DNA from: Abelmoschus esculentus
Taxonomy: Eukaryota; Streptophyta; Magnoliopsida; Malvales; Malvaceae
Length of the DNA: 64,000 bases
NCBI GenBank assembly: GCA_035048815.1
Contig: JAUCBN010000013.1
Location: 5,840,501-5,904,500, forward strand
Direction of reading: 5' to 3'
Part shown: positions 37,601 through 48,000 of the stretch, in pieces
How positions within the stretch are numbered: the stretch's first letter is position 1
How the letters are laid out: every line of letters begins with the position of its first letter
Position numbers and translations under genes: made by a program
The notes under the pieces: model-generated
The model's database searches: none
Seen by the model: the letters and a program-made list of their open reading frames with translations, nothing else
Told to the model about the DNA's origin: nothing

Positions 37601-39587
37601 AAAGTTAGATGCAAAGAAAGCATGGATACGCTATCAGCTATTTGTTTACTGTTAAAGAAATGATATAGCTCAATCATGAAATCGATTTTCCTAACTCTTA
37701 TTTTTTAGGCAATTTTAAAGAAATGATATATGCTTATACAGTTATATGTATGATACCCTAGAAACCTTGAGTCAGAAACATGCCATCAATTAGATCAGGA
37801 CGACTGAATCTCAAAACAGATAGAAAAGTACCTTGTTCAGAAAGTTGCTCATCAAGCACCTTTGCTATCTACTTTCAAAAAGGACCAACAAACCAGAATA
37901 AACAACTGAAAGAGAGAAAACCAAGCAAGGAAAGCAAATTGCATAATCTTAAGTGCCTTATTCAGTTAGTGGGTGCTATGCCTCTATGTGCGCTTTACCT
38001 TATTAAAATGTTCATATTGACGGTTACCCAGACCAAAAACACCATATGTGAGTTGTTGAAGCCAGGGCTGCCTTTCATTTCCCTGACATGGAATAAAACA
38101 GCGTAGTTATGAGTGTTAATTAAAAAAATGGTAAAGTCGGCTTAATACAGAGTCTAAATTTTGATGTTCTTTTCAGGTAGCAACCAACCTCAGTAAACCA
38201 TTTGTAGAATCTCGCAGCGTTATCGGTTGGTTCCCCGTCTCCATAACTACAATCAAACTCAACTATATTAAATACCCCAGACTTGATATAATGCCAAAAC
38301 AAATAACGACCAAGAAATAGTGGCAGTAGAAGCAACAATCTATCTTACGTGGCCACCATGAAAAAGGCTAAAGTCTCCTTTTTGAGCTTCTCTTCATATT
38401 GTTCATCGTCCTCAGCATAATCATCCTAACATGAGACATACACAATTAGTAGACATGATTGTAATTACTAGAACGTGTTCTCAAGTAAGAAAACAAAGTA
38501 GCAAAATAGTTCCCTATACATTACCAGGTCAACAACTTTGACAGCTGCTTTCTCATATCTTGCCTTAATCTCTTCTGCTAAAGCCTGCAATACGAAATTC
38601 TCATGTAAAAAGATAACGTTTAAATTAAAACAGGTGCCTCTTCCAATCAAGCAGCACCATGTGCCAAGCACACATCGAATTTTCGCCAAGTGTAAGCTTG
38701 ACTAACAGAAAAAGATGGAAAAATAAAGCACTTCTCATGTAGCTAAATTAGCCACAATTTGCAGTACTACCAGAACTATTGATGCCACGATCTATTGTCA
38801 AGTCCTGATTTCTTTGAGCTCTGAATGACAAAAGCTACAGACACGAAAACTTAGCAAATCCATACTGCCAATACATTGCCTATGAAATATGAAAAAGAAA
38901 TTTATTGTAACATTCAGTTACGTTCCCAGAAATGTTGTAAACCGTAAAAAGGGGGAGTAAACTTCAAATATTAGCTTTAACCCTAAATTTCTTCATAATG
39001 AATTAAAATTGATAGAAATCATTTCCATAATCTCTTTTCTACTTCATAATCCAGATCTGTACGTGCAACTAGTTAAACCAGCAACCCAATTTTCCATAAA
39101 CGAATCTACGATTAAAAATTTAAAATTATAAGCTAAATTAACAGTATTGACATCAGTTATCGTCCAATTATCAATCAACAAAAAGGCATCAGTTCACTCA
39201 ACAGTCAAAAGTCTTGCATTTTCAACAAATCAATCAAATCACCATACTCTGCAATCAAAATCAGATCTTTACAGTGACTAGTTTACTTGCCTTAGCAAAT
39301 CCCTCTGCCGTCCCCGTCTGGGTGCCGAAGAAAATGGTAACTTTAGTTTTACCGGCAGCGACAACGGCGTCATCATCTTCATCATCCTTGAGTGAAACAG
39401 GCTTAGGAGCTACCAACGGTTTCACATCACGGCTCCGTTCTGATTTCTTCCAGAGAAACACCAAAAGCCCCAGAATCACTGCTACCGAGGTCGTGGCGAT
39501 CACTATCACAGAATCCGTTACCGAACCACCTAACGACACTCCCAATACCGATTCAACAAAACTCACCAACTCCGAGCTCGAACTCAT
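34694..39587 (-). CDS. CPR: NADPH-cytochrome P450 reductase
   Basis: ER-membrane flavoprotein that passes electrons from NADPH through FAD and FMN to cytochromes P450. Eighteen exons give 691 aa. Limits: 39291-39587, 38525-38584, 38349-38425, 38189-38246, 37999-38082, 37832-37868, 37473-37542, 37117-37311, 36937-37029, 36517-36742, 36293-36376, 36025-36176, 35841-35937, 35544-35693, 35387-35464, 35147-35269, 34946-35059, 34694-34774. The start is the ATG at 39587. Residues about 24-46 form the membrane anchor (VIVIATTSVAVILGLLVFLW). FMN site: TIFFGTQTGTAEGFAK (84-99), then YGDGEPTDNAARFYKW. FAD site: RLQPRYYSISSSP (to 477). NADPH site: IIMVGPGTGLAPFRGFLQ, then GGYLYVCGDAKGMARDVH. The protein ends YLRDVW, the conserved Trp terminus. 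Exon 1 has a GC donor (AAG before GCAAGT). The 691 residues are slightly shorter than typical plant class II enzymes. Confidence 0.95.
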
Positions 39588-41169
39588 CTTTAACCCCCAA
39601 ATAATCTCCAAAAGAAATGAAGTAATTAATTTTGTTATAGAAACAAATGGAAGATCCGGGTCGAGATGGGTGAGAGTTACAGATGGTGGAATTGGAAGTG
39701 TTTGTTTCTGGGAGAGGGACCCAAAGAGAGCAAGGGTTAAGCTTGGCCAGAGAATCTAGAAGAGAGCTAATTATATATTTGATTTCATTTGATTTTTTAT
39801 ATGAAAAAAAACTTGTGGAAGTGTTTCTCTGATCCGTTTTTCGTGTTCCAATTCATTATTACATCTCAATCGTTGACAAAAATGCAAAAGCCCAATCCAA
39901 AAATACATAATAAAAGGTTGTCTTTTTCGTCTGTGTTTTCATTTTTTCCCCGTTGTAGAATTTTCTTTTACTGTTACACTTTTCTTCTTCTTCTTCTTCT
40001 TCTTTAAACGTTAATGGCGTCTTTTTGGACAAATAAAAAAGGTTCAATCCGTCAAGCATTCTTGATTATGTATTTTGTTCGTCTTTCCTTGCAGTGTGTT
40101 CGTCGTCTTTCCATTTTTTCCCAAAGGCATCGTTTGCTATTACTTTTTAGTCTAATTTTTAGAAAAAGATTATATTTAATTTTTATATAATCTTATTATA
40201 AATACGTTTTTAGAAAAATTAAAATTTACGACTTTTTTTTAAAAAACTATTTTTTAACCTAAATTTTAGTTTTATCAACTGCGTACAATAAATTTAAATA
40301 AAATTCTATATGATGTACAATTATAGGAGAGATTATATATATCATAGGTCCGACATATTACGTCAGTCGTGGTCTTTAATTAATAAAAATAAAAATTTTA
40401 TCACTAATCAGTCATGTAATTAATATAATTTTTAAAAATTATATTTTTAAAATAACATGAAAATTATGAATAAAGATTCATTGTTTAAAAAAAAATGAAT
40501 TGAAGATTAGCGGTAAAGTAGATGGTTATAATTGGATGAGATCATGACTAACGTGATGAGCCGGGCTCATGATATAATTCCTCCAATTATAGGCTTGGAT
40601 TTTGAAGTTTCGACTCTTCTCCGATTTTTTTTGTGTTTTTTTTACAAGTTTATTTTTGTTTTTAAACTAAAAACATTATTATATATAATCACGTTATTTA
40701 TAATCTTATTCAATGATATTTATATATTTAATAATATATAAAAAATAAGATTCATCTGCGGATAAAATCTTCAATTCATTATAGATTTCGTCTTAAATCC
40801 CAATTATAGAACAACCTATCATATAGCATATAGCATATAGCATATAGCATATAGCATATAGCATATAGCATATAGCCCTGTATTCTCTTAAAAATATTTT
40901 TTTAACTTAATTTACTATCAAATATAACCCTAAAATAAGGGGGGAAAGGAATTTTTTACTGGCCGTGTGATTAACCCCAACCTCAAACCTTGGACGGTGT
41001 TGATGGCTTGATGCCTTACCTTCATTAACATGGACGCGAGTTTTCCACAAACCCTTTCATTAAGAAAGTTTGCGTCTTTCGTCCCAATTTCCCACCTAAG
41101 TACGTTTATTTCTTTTCCTTTTCTTCCAAATTTTCAGTTAAGCGAACAGCTCAAGAATCACCGCAAGCT
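39588..41169. other. Divergent intergenic region between P450 reductase and the DRB gene
   Basis: Holds both promoters. It contains a TTC-rich tract (about 39983-40006), an AT-rich middle and the heptamer repeat listed separately. No conserved coding sequence is seen. Confidence 0.5.
40821..40876 (+). repeat. Perfect heptamer minisatellite (ATATAGC)8
   Basis: Eight uninterrupted copies of ATATAGC, ending at 40876. The perfect array about 300 bases upstream of the DRB start should vary in length between individuals. Confidence 0.95.
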
Positions 41170-42638
41170 ATGCCCACCTACGTAAACTTAGCAGGTAATG
41201 CATATTTTTGAAATTACACGTATTTTGATCTCTCTTCCAAATCAATGGAATGGGTATTCTTTTGAATCAAGTTTATTGTTTATCAGAGCTTGAATTTGCT
41301 TCAGTTTATCATGGATGAGATTATAAATGGTGAATTTTTATTGTGAAAAGGGTATGTTGTTCGGGGAATCCAAGTGATTAATTGCTATGATTGTGTAGCT
41401 TACTTATTCAAGCTCTAGATTATGGGTTCGGTGTTGCCGTGTTGGAATTGTTCTCTTTCTCACCGATTGTTTTAGAGGATTGTTCCTTTATGATTTTCAT
41501 AGAATACTCGAGATTTCGGATCCATTTAAGTGTTTTCAAAGATCATATTCCTTGAGATATTGCATGTTATGTCGATTCAATGTCGGAATTGTATTTTTCT
41601 GGCTGGTTGTTTTTCCTTAGATTTCTACATACCCCATTTAAGTGGGACTGCAGCTTATTTTTGTTTCCATTTAATACAATTTTGTTTCCAGGTGTTTCCA
41701 ATTGCTATGTTTTCAAGAGTCAATTGCAGGGATATGCACAAAAAGCGGGTCTTCCTACACCTACATATGAGACTATAAAGGAAGGCCCTTCCCATGAACC
41801 GGCGTTTAGTTCAACAGTGACAGTAAATAATGTTAGATATGATTCATTGCACGGATTTTTTAATCGCAAGGCAGCAGAACATTCAGCTGCTGAAGTTGCT
41901 CTCAGGGAGTTGTTCAAGACTGGTGAAATCAATGAAAGCATCTCTCAACCTGTTGTAAGTTTTACTGTGGTTTAGTTTATGGTATTTGGTTAGTGGTTGA
42001 CATTTTCCTTTATCAAGTAACTGCTTTGGAGTTTCTGAATTATCTTGTTCTATGGATTTCTGCTTCAGCACGAGACAGGCTTGTGCAAAAACCTACTACA
42101 AGAGTATGCGCAGAAGATGAATTATGCAATGCCCGTATATCAATGCCAGAAGGATGAAGCAGCGGGGCAATTGCCTCACTATTCATGTACAGTTGAGATT
42201 GGAGGCATTCGGTATATTGGAGCTGCGGCAAAAACTAAAAAAGAAGCAGAGATCAAAGCTGCCAGAATTGCTCTGCTGACTATTCAGTCGACTACATCGG
42301 AATTATCTAATCAGATGTTCAGCAACTCAGAGCTAATGGTTATTCCTTGTAGAAAGAGGGCAACAGAGACAGCTAGTAATCCTGACGAGACTTTGAAAGA
42401 TCCTAAGGCAAAGAAAGCTCGGGTCAAGAAGAGAATGTTTAAAAGAAAACACAATGGGAAAAATGATGGACGTCCTCAAGACAAAACAACTGGCATTTCG
42501 GTCATTGGTTTGGATGATCTGCTAAAACCAGAATGGGTTCAAACTGATTCTTTTAGCATACCTAGTTCAGAAATTCTAGGTACAGAAGTTGGTGGGAGTC
42601 CCCAAGATACAAAGATAGAGAGTGACTCGTTCGAGTGA
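41170..42638 (+). CDS. Double-stranded RNA-binding protein, DRB4-like
   Basis: RNA-silencing cofactor class that partners Dicer-like enzymes. Three exons, 41170-41194, 41692-41954 and 42069-42638, give 285 aa. Exon 1 codes only MPTYVNLA plus one base. The first dsRBD occupies about residues 12-80 (YVFKSQLQGYAQKAGLPTPT.., RKAAEHSAAEVALREL) and the second about 100-170 (LCKNLLQEYAQKMNYAMPVY.., KKEAEIKAARIALLTI). Both have the Ala-rich C-terminal helix. A basic stretch KAKKARVKKRMFKRKH looks like a nuclear localisation signal. The frame closes at TGA 42636-42638, but stays open in the same frame for 71 more codons to TAG at 42854. The total would then be close to the roughly 355 aa I recall for Arabidopsis DRB4, so the gene may carry a premature stop. 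DRB4 over other DRBs is inferred from the tail. Confidence 0.87.
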
Positions 42639-43717
42639 GATATGCCTTATGCAGATGTTGCATTGACTCACCAGGTTGCTGATAATTCTAAAAATGGGCT
42701 TTTAACAGCCGTGTATTCTATTTATAGCAATCACGAGGCTCCATACATGGAACATAAACATTCCATTGTTTATGATGATCTAACTGATTTGGTTAAATTG
42801 ACTGACAGCAACAAGTTAGCTTCAATGGATGACACCACTCTCGGTCATGTATAGACTTCAACAATCATGCTTGGTTTAAACTTTAAACCAAGCAGTAGAT
42901 AGGATCCATGCAAATGCAGGCCAAGGGTAGGTCCTAGAAAAAGTAGATGGTAGCTTGATCATCAATATTTGATTTTGCGGTTAGAGAAAGCAAGGAATGA
43001 AGGAATAGGGTGAATCAGGACACTTTAGTATATTTTCTTTTCTTTTTCTTTACAGACACCATTTGAATTTTGCACAATTAGCAAATTAGAGTTACCGTTA
43101 TCTGCATCAACGTTTATCTTCGTTATTATAATAACTTATGTCTTGTTGTAATTTAGGACAATTGTAGCAGGGTTCAGATATGATTGCTGTTATTGTGGGT
43201 TTTGAACATTTTGAAGAATGAAAAACAGCTTCATTTTGTTGCATTAAGTGTTGGTTTCTGTTTATCAAGTTACTGTTCTATGCTTAAAATATTAGTTTCT
43301 CACATCTGAGCATTCCCCCATAATTGATACCAGTTTATTGCATCATGCAAAGTTTTTTTTTACCTTCATAAATTAAAAAGAGAAACTATAATCCAAGTAA
43401 AACTTGCATAACTGTGAAAATCCACTAAGAATTGGATCTCATGGTTGATTTTCATTGATATTTACCATGAGTAATAGCTTTTTTTACATTCTCACAAACT
43501 TGCAATGTAATTTTGTTTTATAACCCAAATTCATGCACATCATAATAATGCCAGACCAACCTTAAACCTTTTGCTCCCTCTTAGGTCATTTCTCTCTTTT
43601 ATATACTTTTACCAAAGAATGACAGAGGATGCATGTGGTTGGAATTACAGCAGCGGATGAACTGAACTAAACGATGAACCGCAAGTTACTGCAATTCGTT
43701 TCTCAGTTCTTACAAAG
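42639..43717 (+). other. 3' flank of the DRB gene, including the in-frame extension
   Basis: 42639-42854 remains open in the DRB frame (DMPYADVALTHQ.. to TTLGHV and TAG). Beyond it lies AT-rich untranslated and intergenic sequence with no further gene seen. Confidence 0.5.
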
Positions 43718-44157
43718 TTACTGCAAAGGGTTATCTGGCATGGATGAGATTGATCTAGTAAATGCGACCCAAAAAGACATAGACATGATCCGAGGCGCCA
43801 GGAACAATGCCGGTAAATATCTCAATTGTAACCATCTTGAAACGAAGAAATGGAGAAACTTGACCGTGAATGTGACGGAGCCATCCTTGGTTCTTCTGCA
43901 CACATCACTGCATACTTTATCTGCAAACCACATTTACAAAAGCAAAATGTCAGTACAGAATCAACCAAATCGTCTCTGTTAGTACAGAAACTATGAACAT
44001 TAAACTCACCAAACTGTTGTTGGAAATAACTTGCATTCTTTTCGTCTAAACTCTTCTGCAACCCCTGAACACATGAGCGGGCTAAGACACCAAGAATCAG
44101 CCCAAACAGGGCCACGAAAATCATATTTTTGTTCATGTTTTTCAACTTTGACGCCAT
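43718..44157 (-). CDS. Small protein with N-terminal hydrophobic segment, unrecognised
   Basis: Two exons, 44010-44157 and 43718-43920, splice in phase (GTGAGT donor, TTTGCAG acceptor) to give 116 aa. The N-terminus MASKLKNMNKN precedes a hydrophobic run MIFVALFGLILGVLA that looks like a signal peptide or anchor. Then comes RSCVQGLQKSLDEKN, and exon 2 adds DKVCSDVCRRTKDG. Three cysteines in the mature part and small size suggest a secreted peptide, but the C-terminal half is hydrophobic and unlike known Cys-rich peptides. I do not recognise a family. A TATA-like TATATAAATA on the minus strand (about 44263-44273) sits roughly 110 bases before the ATG. Translation might end differently if a further intron exists. 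Confidence 0.5.
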
Positions 44158-44976
44158 TACAAGACACCAAGAGCTACTTCTCTTTTCTTACACTTTATAT
44201 TGAGTTTCTGGCTTATTCTGAAACGAAGAACACTTGTTCCTTTACCATGATCCGACAGCCTCATATTTATATACATTCGAGTTAGAACCCGAGTTGGTTC
44301 TATGAGTCATGCTTCATTTATTATTAACAAATACTATTCAATGAAAAATGGAAAACAGGGAGTTTGTTTGGTCATACTAATGGAGGTCAACGCGCTTGCT
44401 CCTCTCAATTAACTTGCTCGGAAACTGTGGTATTGGCTATAATAAAATACTATACAATACTTTCAAAAATATTATAGTATACACTATACACTATTATTGA
44501 TTCTAAACTTGCCAAGCACGAAGTCAACCTCTATTAACCGTGATTCATAAGCTTGTTTGTTTTGTTGGATAAATTGTCAACTGAAATTTCCTTGGACCCC
44601 AAACTTTTCATTTCCCGTGTTCTTGCCAAGTTGGATTGTTTCAGACAAACGAAAATATATACGAAAAATTATTTAATGTACGATAGTAAATTTTTGTTTA
44701 CAAACTAAATTTTAATATTAGTATGTGTGCTAGAATTTAAAGGTTTTTTCGTATGAAATTTGAATAACAAAAAACCTTTAAATTTAGCTGTCTTTACTGT
44801 ATTATGTTATTGTCTTTGTAATAACCATTTTCTTTTTTGTTCTAGTTATATAAATGTTCTCGGTAATTGTATAAAATGATAAAAGAAAAGAATTTATATG
44901 TTATAGATAGAAGTTGTCATGTGAGGCTCGGTGTATGTATTGTTTTTGCAGCATGCTCTCCATATTGGTTGGAGCA

Positions 44977-45019
44977 AGGAATTTGAACATAAATCATTCC
45001 ATTTTCACCACTCCTTCAA
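44977..45019 (-). repeat. Diverged duplicate of part of the last GWD2 exon
   Basis: About 40 bases match 45105-45144, the segment of the last exon coding DIEGVVKDGMIYVVQ, with one base missing and a few substitutions. The copy lies just beyond the GWD2 stop codon in the same orientation. It is too short and altered to code. Confidence 0.7.
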
Positions 45020-45034
45020 AATCAAGTATTTTTC

Positions 45035-45055
45035 ATATATATATATATATATATA
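45035..45055. repeat. (AT)n microsatellite
   Basis: About ten AT dinucleotides between the duplicated GWD2 fragment and the GWD2 stop codon. Confidence 0.9.
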
Positions 45056-45083
45056 ATATAATGTTCAAATGCAAACTAAACTG

Positions 45084-48000
45084 TTAGACTTGTGGTCTTG
45101 CTTGAACAACATAAATCATTCCATCTTTCACCACTCCTTCAATGTCCTGCGGACATCCATAAAGGGTTTCTATAATCTTCCCCGACTCTGCAATTTTTGA
45201 CAAGATTGAGGTCTGGAAAGCTTTGTTAACTATCAGGGGATCATTGGAATAATCCAAAACCATGCTTTCTTCTTCATCCATAAGAACACTGAAAATGTTC
45301 AACAGATTTTCTTTTAAATGAAAAACTAAACCTTGAATTGATGAGTTCCTAAGCAATAATAATATGCCACCATGGACATGGCATCGATAACATGATTGGA
45401 ACTTATAATCCTATTGTTGTTTGCAAAATATTGTCCAAAATTCCCTCGAGAAGCTCACCTGTCATAAAGACCAGCACCAGCATATCCCTCGAGATCTTCG
45501 CCATTTGAGTCGGATCGGAAAATGATAGTTGGCTTACAGTAGAGCCCTATTTTCTTGCTTGCGTAACCAGTAACCTGTAGAGTACATTGCAACTTTTAGT
45601 TGTCTTTAACTTTCTAAAATTATGAGAAGAGGAATCTTAGAAACTAAAGCGAATTGCATATTGATCCGGTCTGTTTATCCAGAACTAAATGAAGGATGTA
45701 GGGGATGAAAAGAAACTGCCTTACAATAGGACATTTTAAGTTGTTCTTTTTCGCAACGAAGCTCATAGCGCGCCCCGGATATGCACCCACCAACGTCTCT
45801 CCCAAGCCTTTCACAATCTAAAATTAACTCAAGAAAGATAAGTGGATAATGTTTTCGAGACCGCTAAGTTCATATAAATCAGAAAGGAGAGGCTTACCTC
45901 TGCATATATCTCGGTGTTGTCCCCTGATAAAGGGTTTTTTGTATGAATAACGAAAGCATAATCACCACAAATGACTTCTTGAATCAATACAGCCATGCGA
46001 AGGTCCTCGTGATTGAGTTTAGCTTTCTTACAACTAACATATGCTCTTTCATTCCACTTTGAAGCCCAAACCTGTGCATATAGTTGGGAAAAAGGTGTCT
46101 CGTCAAAAGGGCACGAATCATTAAGATAATGATATAGATTTTCTGTTTCCAGTAACAAAACTGAAAAGAGAAGTATGAAGGATTAGTAGAAAGCGTATGG
46201 TAAACATAGAGATGATAAAGTAGAAAGTATATGATTAATGCATTCCATGCCAAAAAAAATCACAACCTTCTTTATTGCTTGCCAAGCTCGGTTCCATTGG
46301 TCCTCACCCCCAAGACCAGGCCAGGGCATTTGAGCACTTTTCATTTTGTCCATAATGTCGGTGGTCTACAACAAAAGTTTAAAAATAAAAAAGTATCAGT
46401 TCAAAATATTAGTTAAGATGACATCAACTATCTTGCTATATACACACATAAACACAATTAAATGCCAATGGCTTACCAAAGACACAGGAGCATTCATTTG
46501 TAGAATAGCTCCTTTTATTTCTTGAATTTTGGAAACATCACCACCATGAACTAATTTGCAAAGAAGCATAATCCTGTTCGACATATCCTGAAAAGGATGA
46601 AGTTTCGGAACTCAGAGAAAGATAAGAAAAGGCAATGGTAACTTTCATATTCATTTGAAACACAAATTATGGAACTTCAAAATATAATTAACAATTAACA
46701 TGATAACAGTCGATCAAATAATTAGAGAAATACAGTTCCCTTCCCAAGTATAGGCTGGTTAAGTCATAAATCCTTGGCGAGCATTTCAAGGGATCAAACA
46801 AACGAGAAAATGGAACACCTAGAAGAAACAAAAGACAATTGCGTAAAGAAAACTAAAATCTTAACTAATAAAATGCACCTTATTAATATCTAGCGAAAGC
46901 ACAGTTTCAAAAGCTCCAAATGGTATTGCAACTGACATTGGGATCCTGATCCATGACGGTACCCTTCCTCTTAAAAATTTTATATTACTAGATTTGGCGC
47001 CAACCTGAATCAAATAAGAACATTTGTTTCACTCAAATAAATCCTGCAAACCAGACATTCATTTTATCTGGTATCCAGAACAATAATCGGAATCAGCTTA
47101 CAGTTTCAGTGGTGAATTCTTCGAGTGAAAGAGCATATCTCCCACAGAAATTCTTTCTTTTAATGGTCACTCGTCGAGAAAATGAGGGAACAAGGGAACT
47201 CAGGGATAAGCTAGAACCACCAACGTCACTGCAAGTGGGAGAAAAAAAAGTTCATTAGAATATTGGTAAAGAGGTGTGCAAGATCACTGATCAAAAAATT
47301 TATTTTACGCCATGCCTGACTATCAAATTTGAGGACTTCAGTTGTATAGATATGGCACGTCCTTCCTTGAACTTGAGATTCCTGAAAGTACTTTGATCGA
47401 AGCATGTGGCAAAACATATCTGCACCGTGAAGCAGAAAGTAAATTATATATGTGACTTTCTCAACGAAGCACTTTAGTAGCTTTGAATTTTCACATAAGG
47501 TGAAAATATCCACTCTCTGTCGACAATGGCTTTAAATCGTAAGACACTTGCCTTACTATTTCTGGCTCTAATAGACACATGAGACAGGGCATCTGGTGTA
47601 TCGGATGTCAACACTGCAACAACTCCGCCCGGAATCTCCTCTTCTCCTGTTACTCTAGTTGCAATAATAACAGTTGGCTTTCGGTAAACTTTGTTCTGAA
47701 CAGTAATAAGCTCATTCACTGAAGTCACATATCCACAAACTTCGACTGGACTGATAACCTGCCAACTGTTGAACACAAATTTCAGAAAAAAGTTCAGCGA
47801 AACACCATAAGCTGTCAGAAAAAATGGACCATAAAATAGCAAACAATCTCCCATTAGTTGAAAATAACTTTAAGAAACTGAAACGAAATCTATAACCCCA
47901 GTTTAAAAATAAGCATATTACAAAGTGAATTAATCCAGATACATTCTATTCATAAACTCTTAGGTTTCAGTGAAAACTCACCATCCTAAATTTGCAACTT

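Noticed and set aside
39588..39611. Upstream extension of the P450 reductase frame
   Set aside because: It begins at TTG; the ATG at 39587 is the normal start.
46731..46830. Open stretch reading GVPFSRLFDPL and on, in the GWD2 intron between exons 25 and 26
   Set aside because: Exons 25 and 26 already join in phase and give the expected protein; the stretch has no similarity to dikinases.
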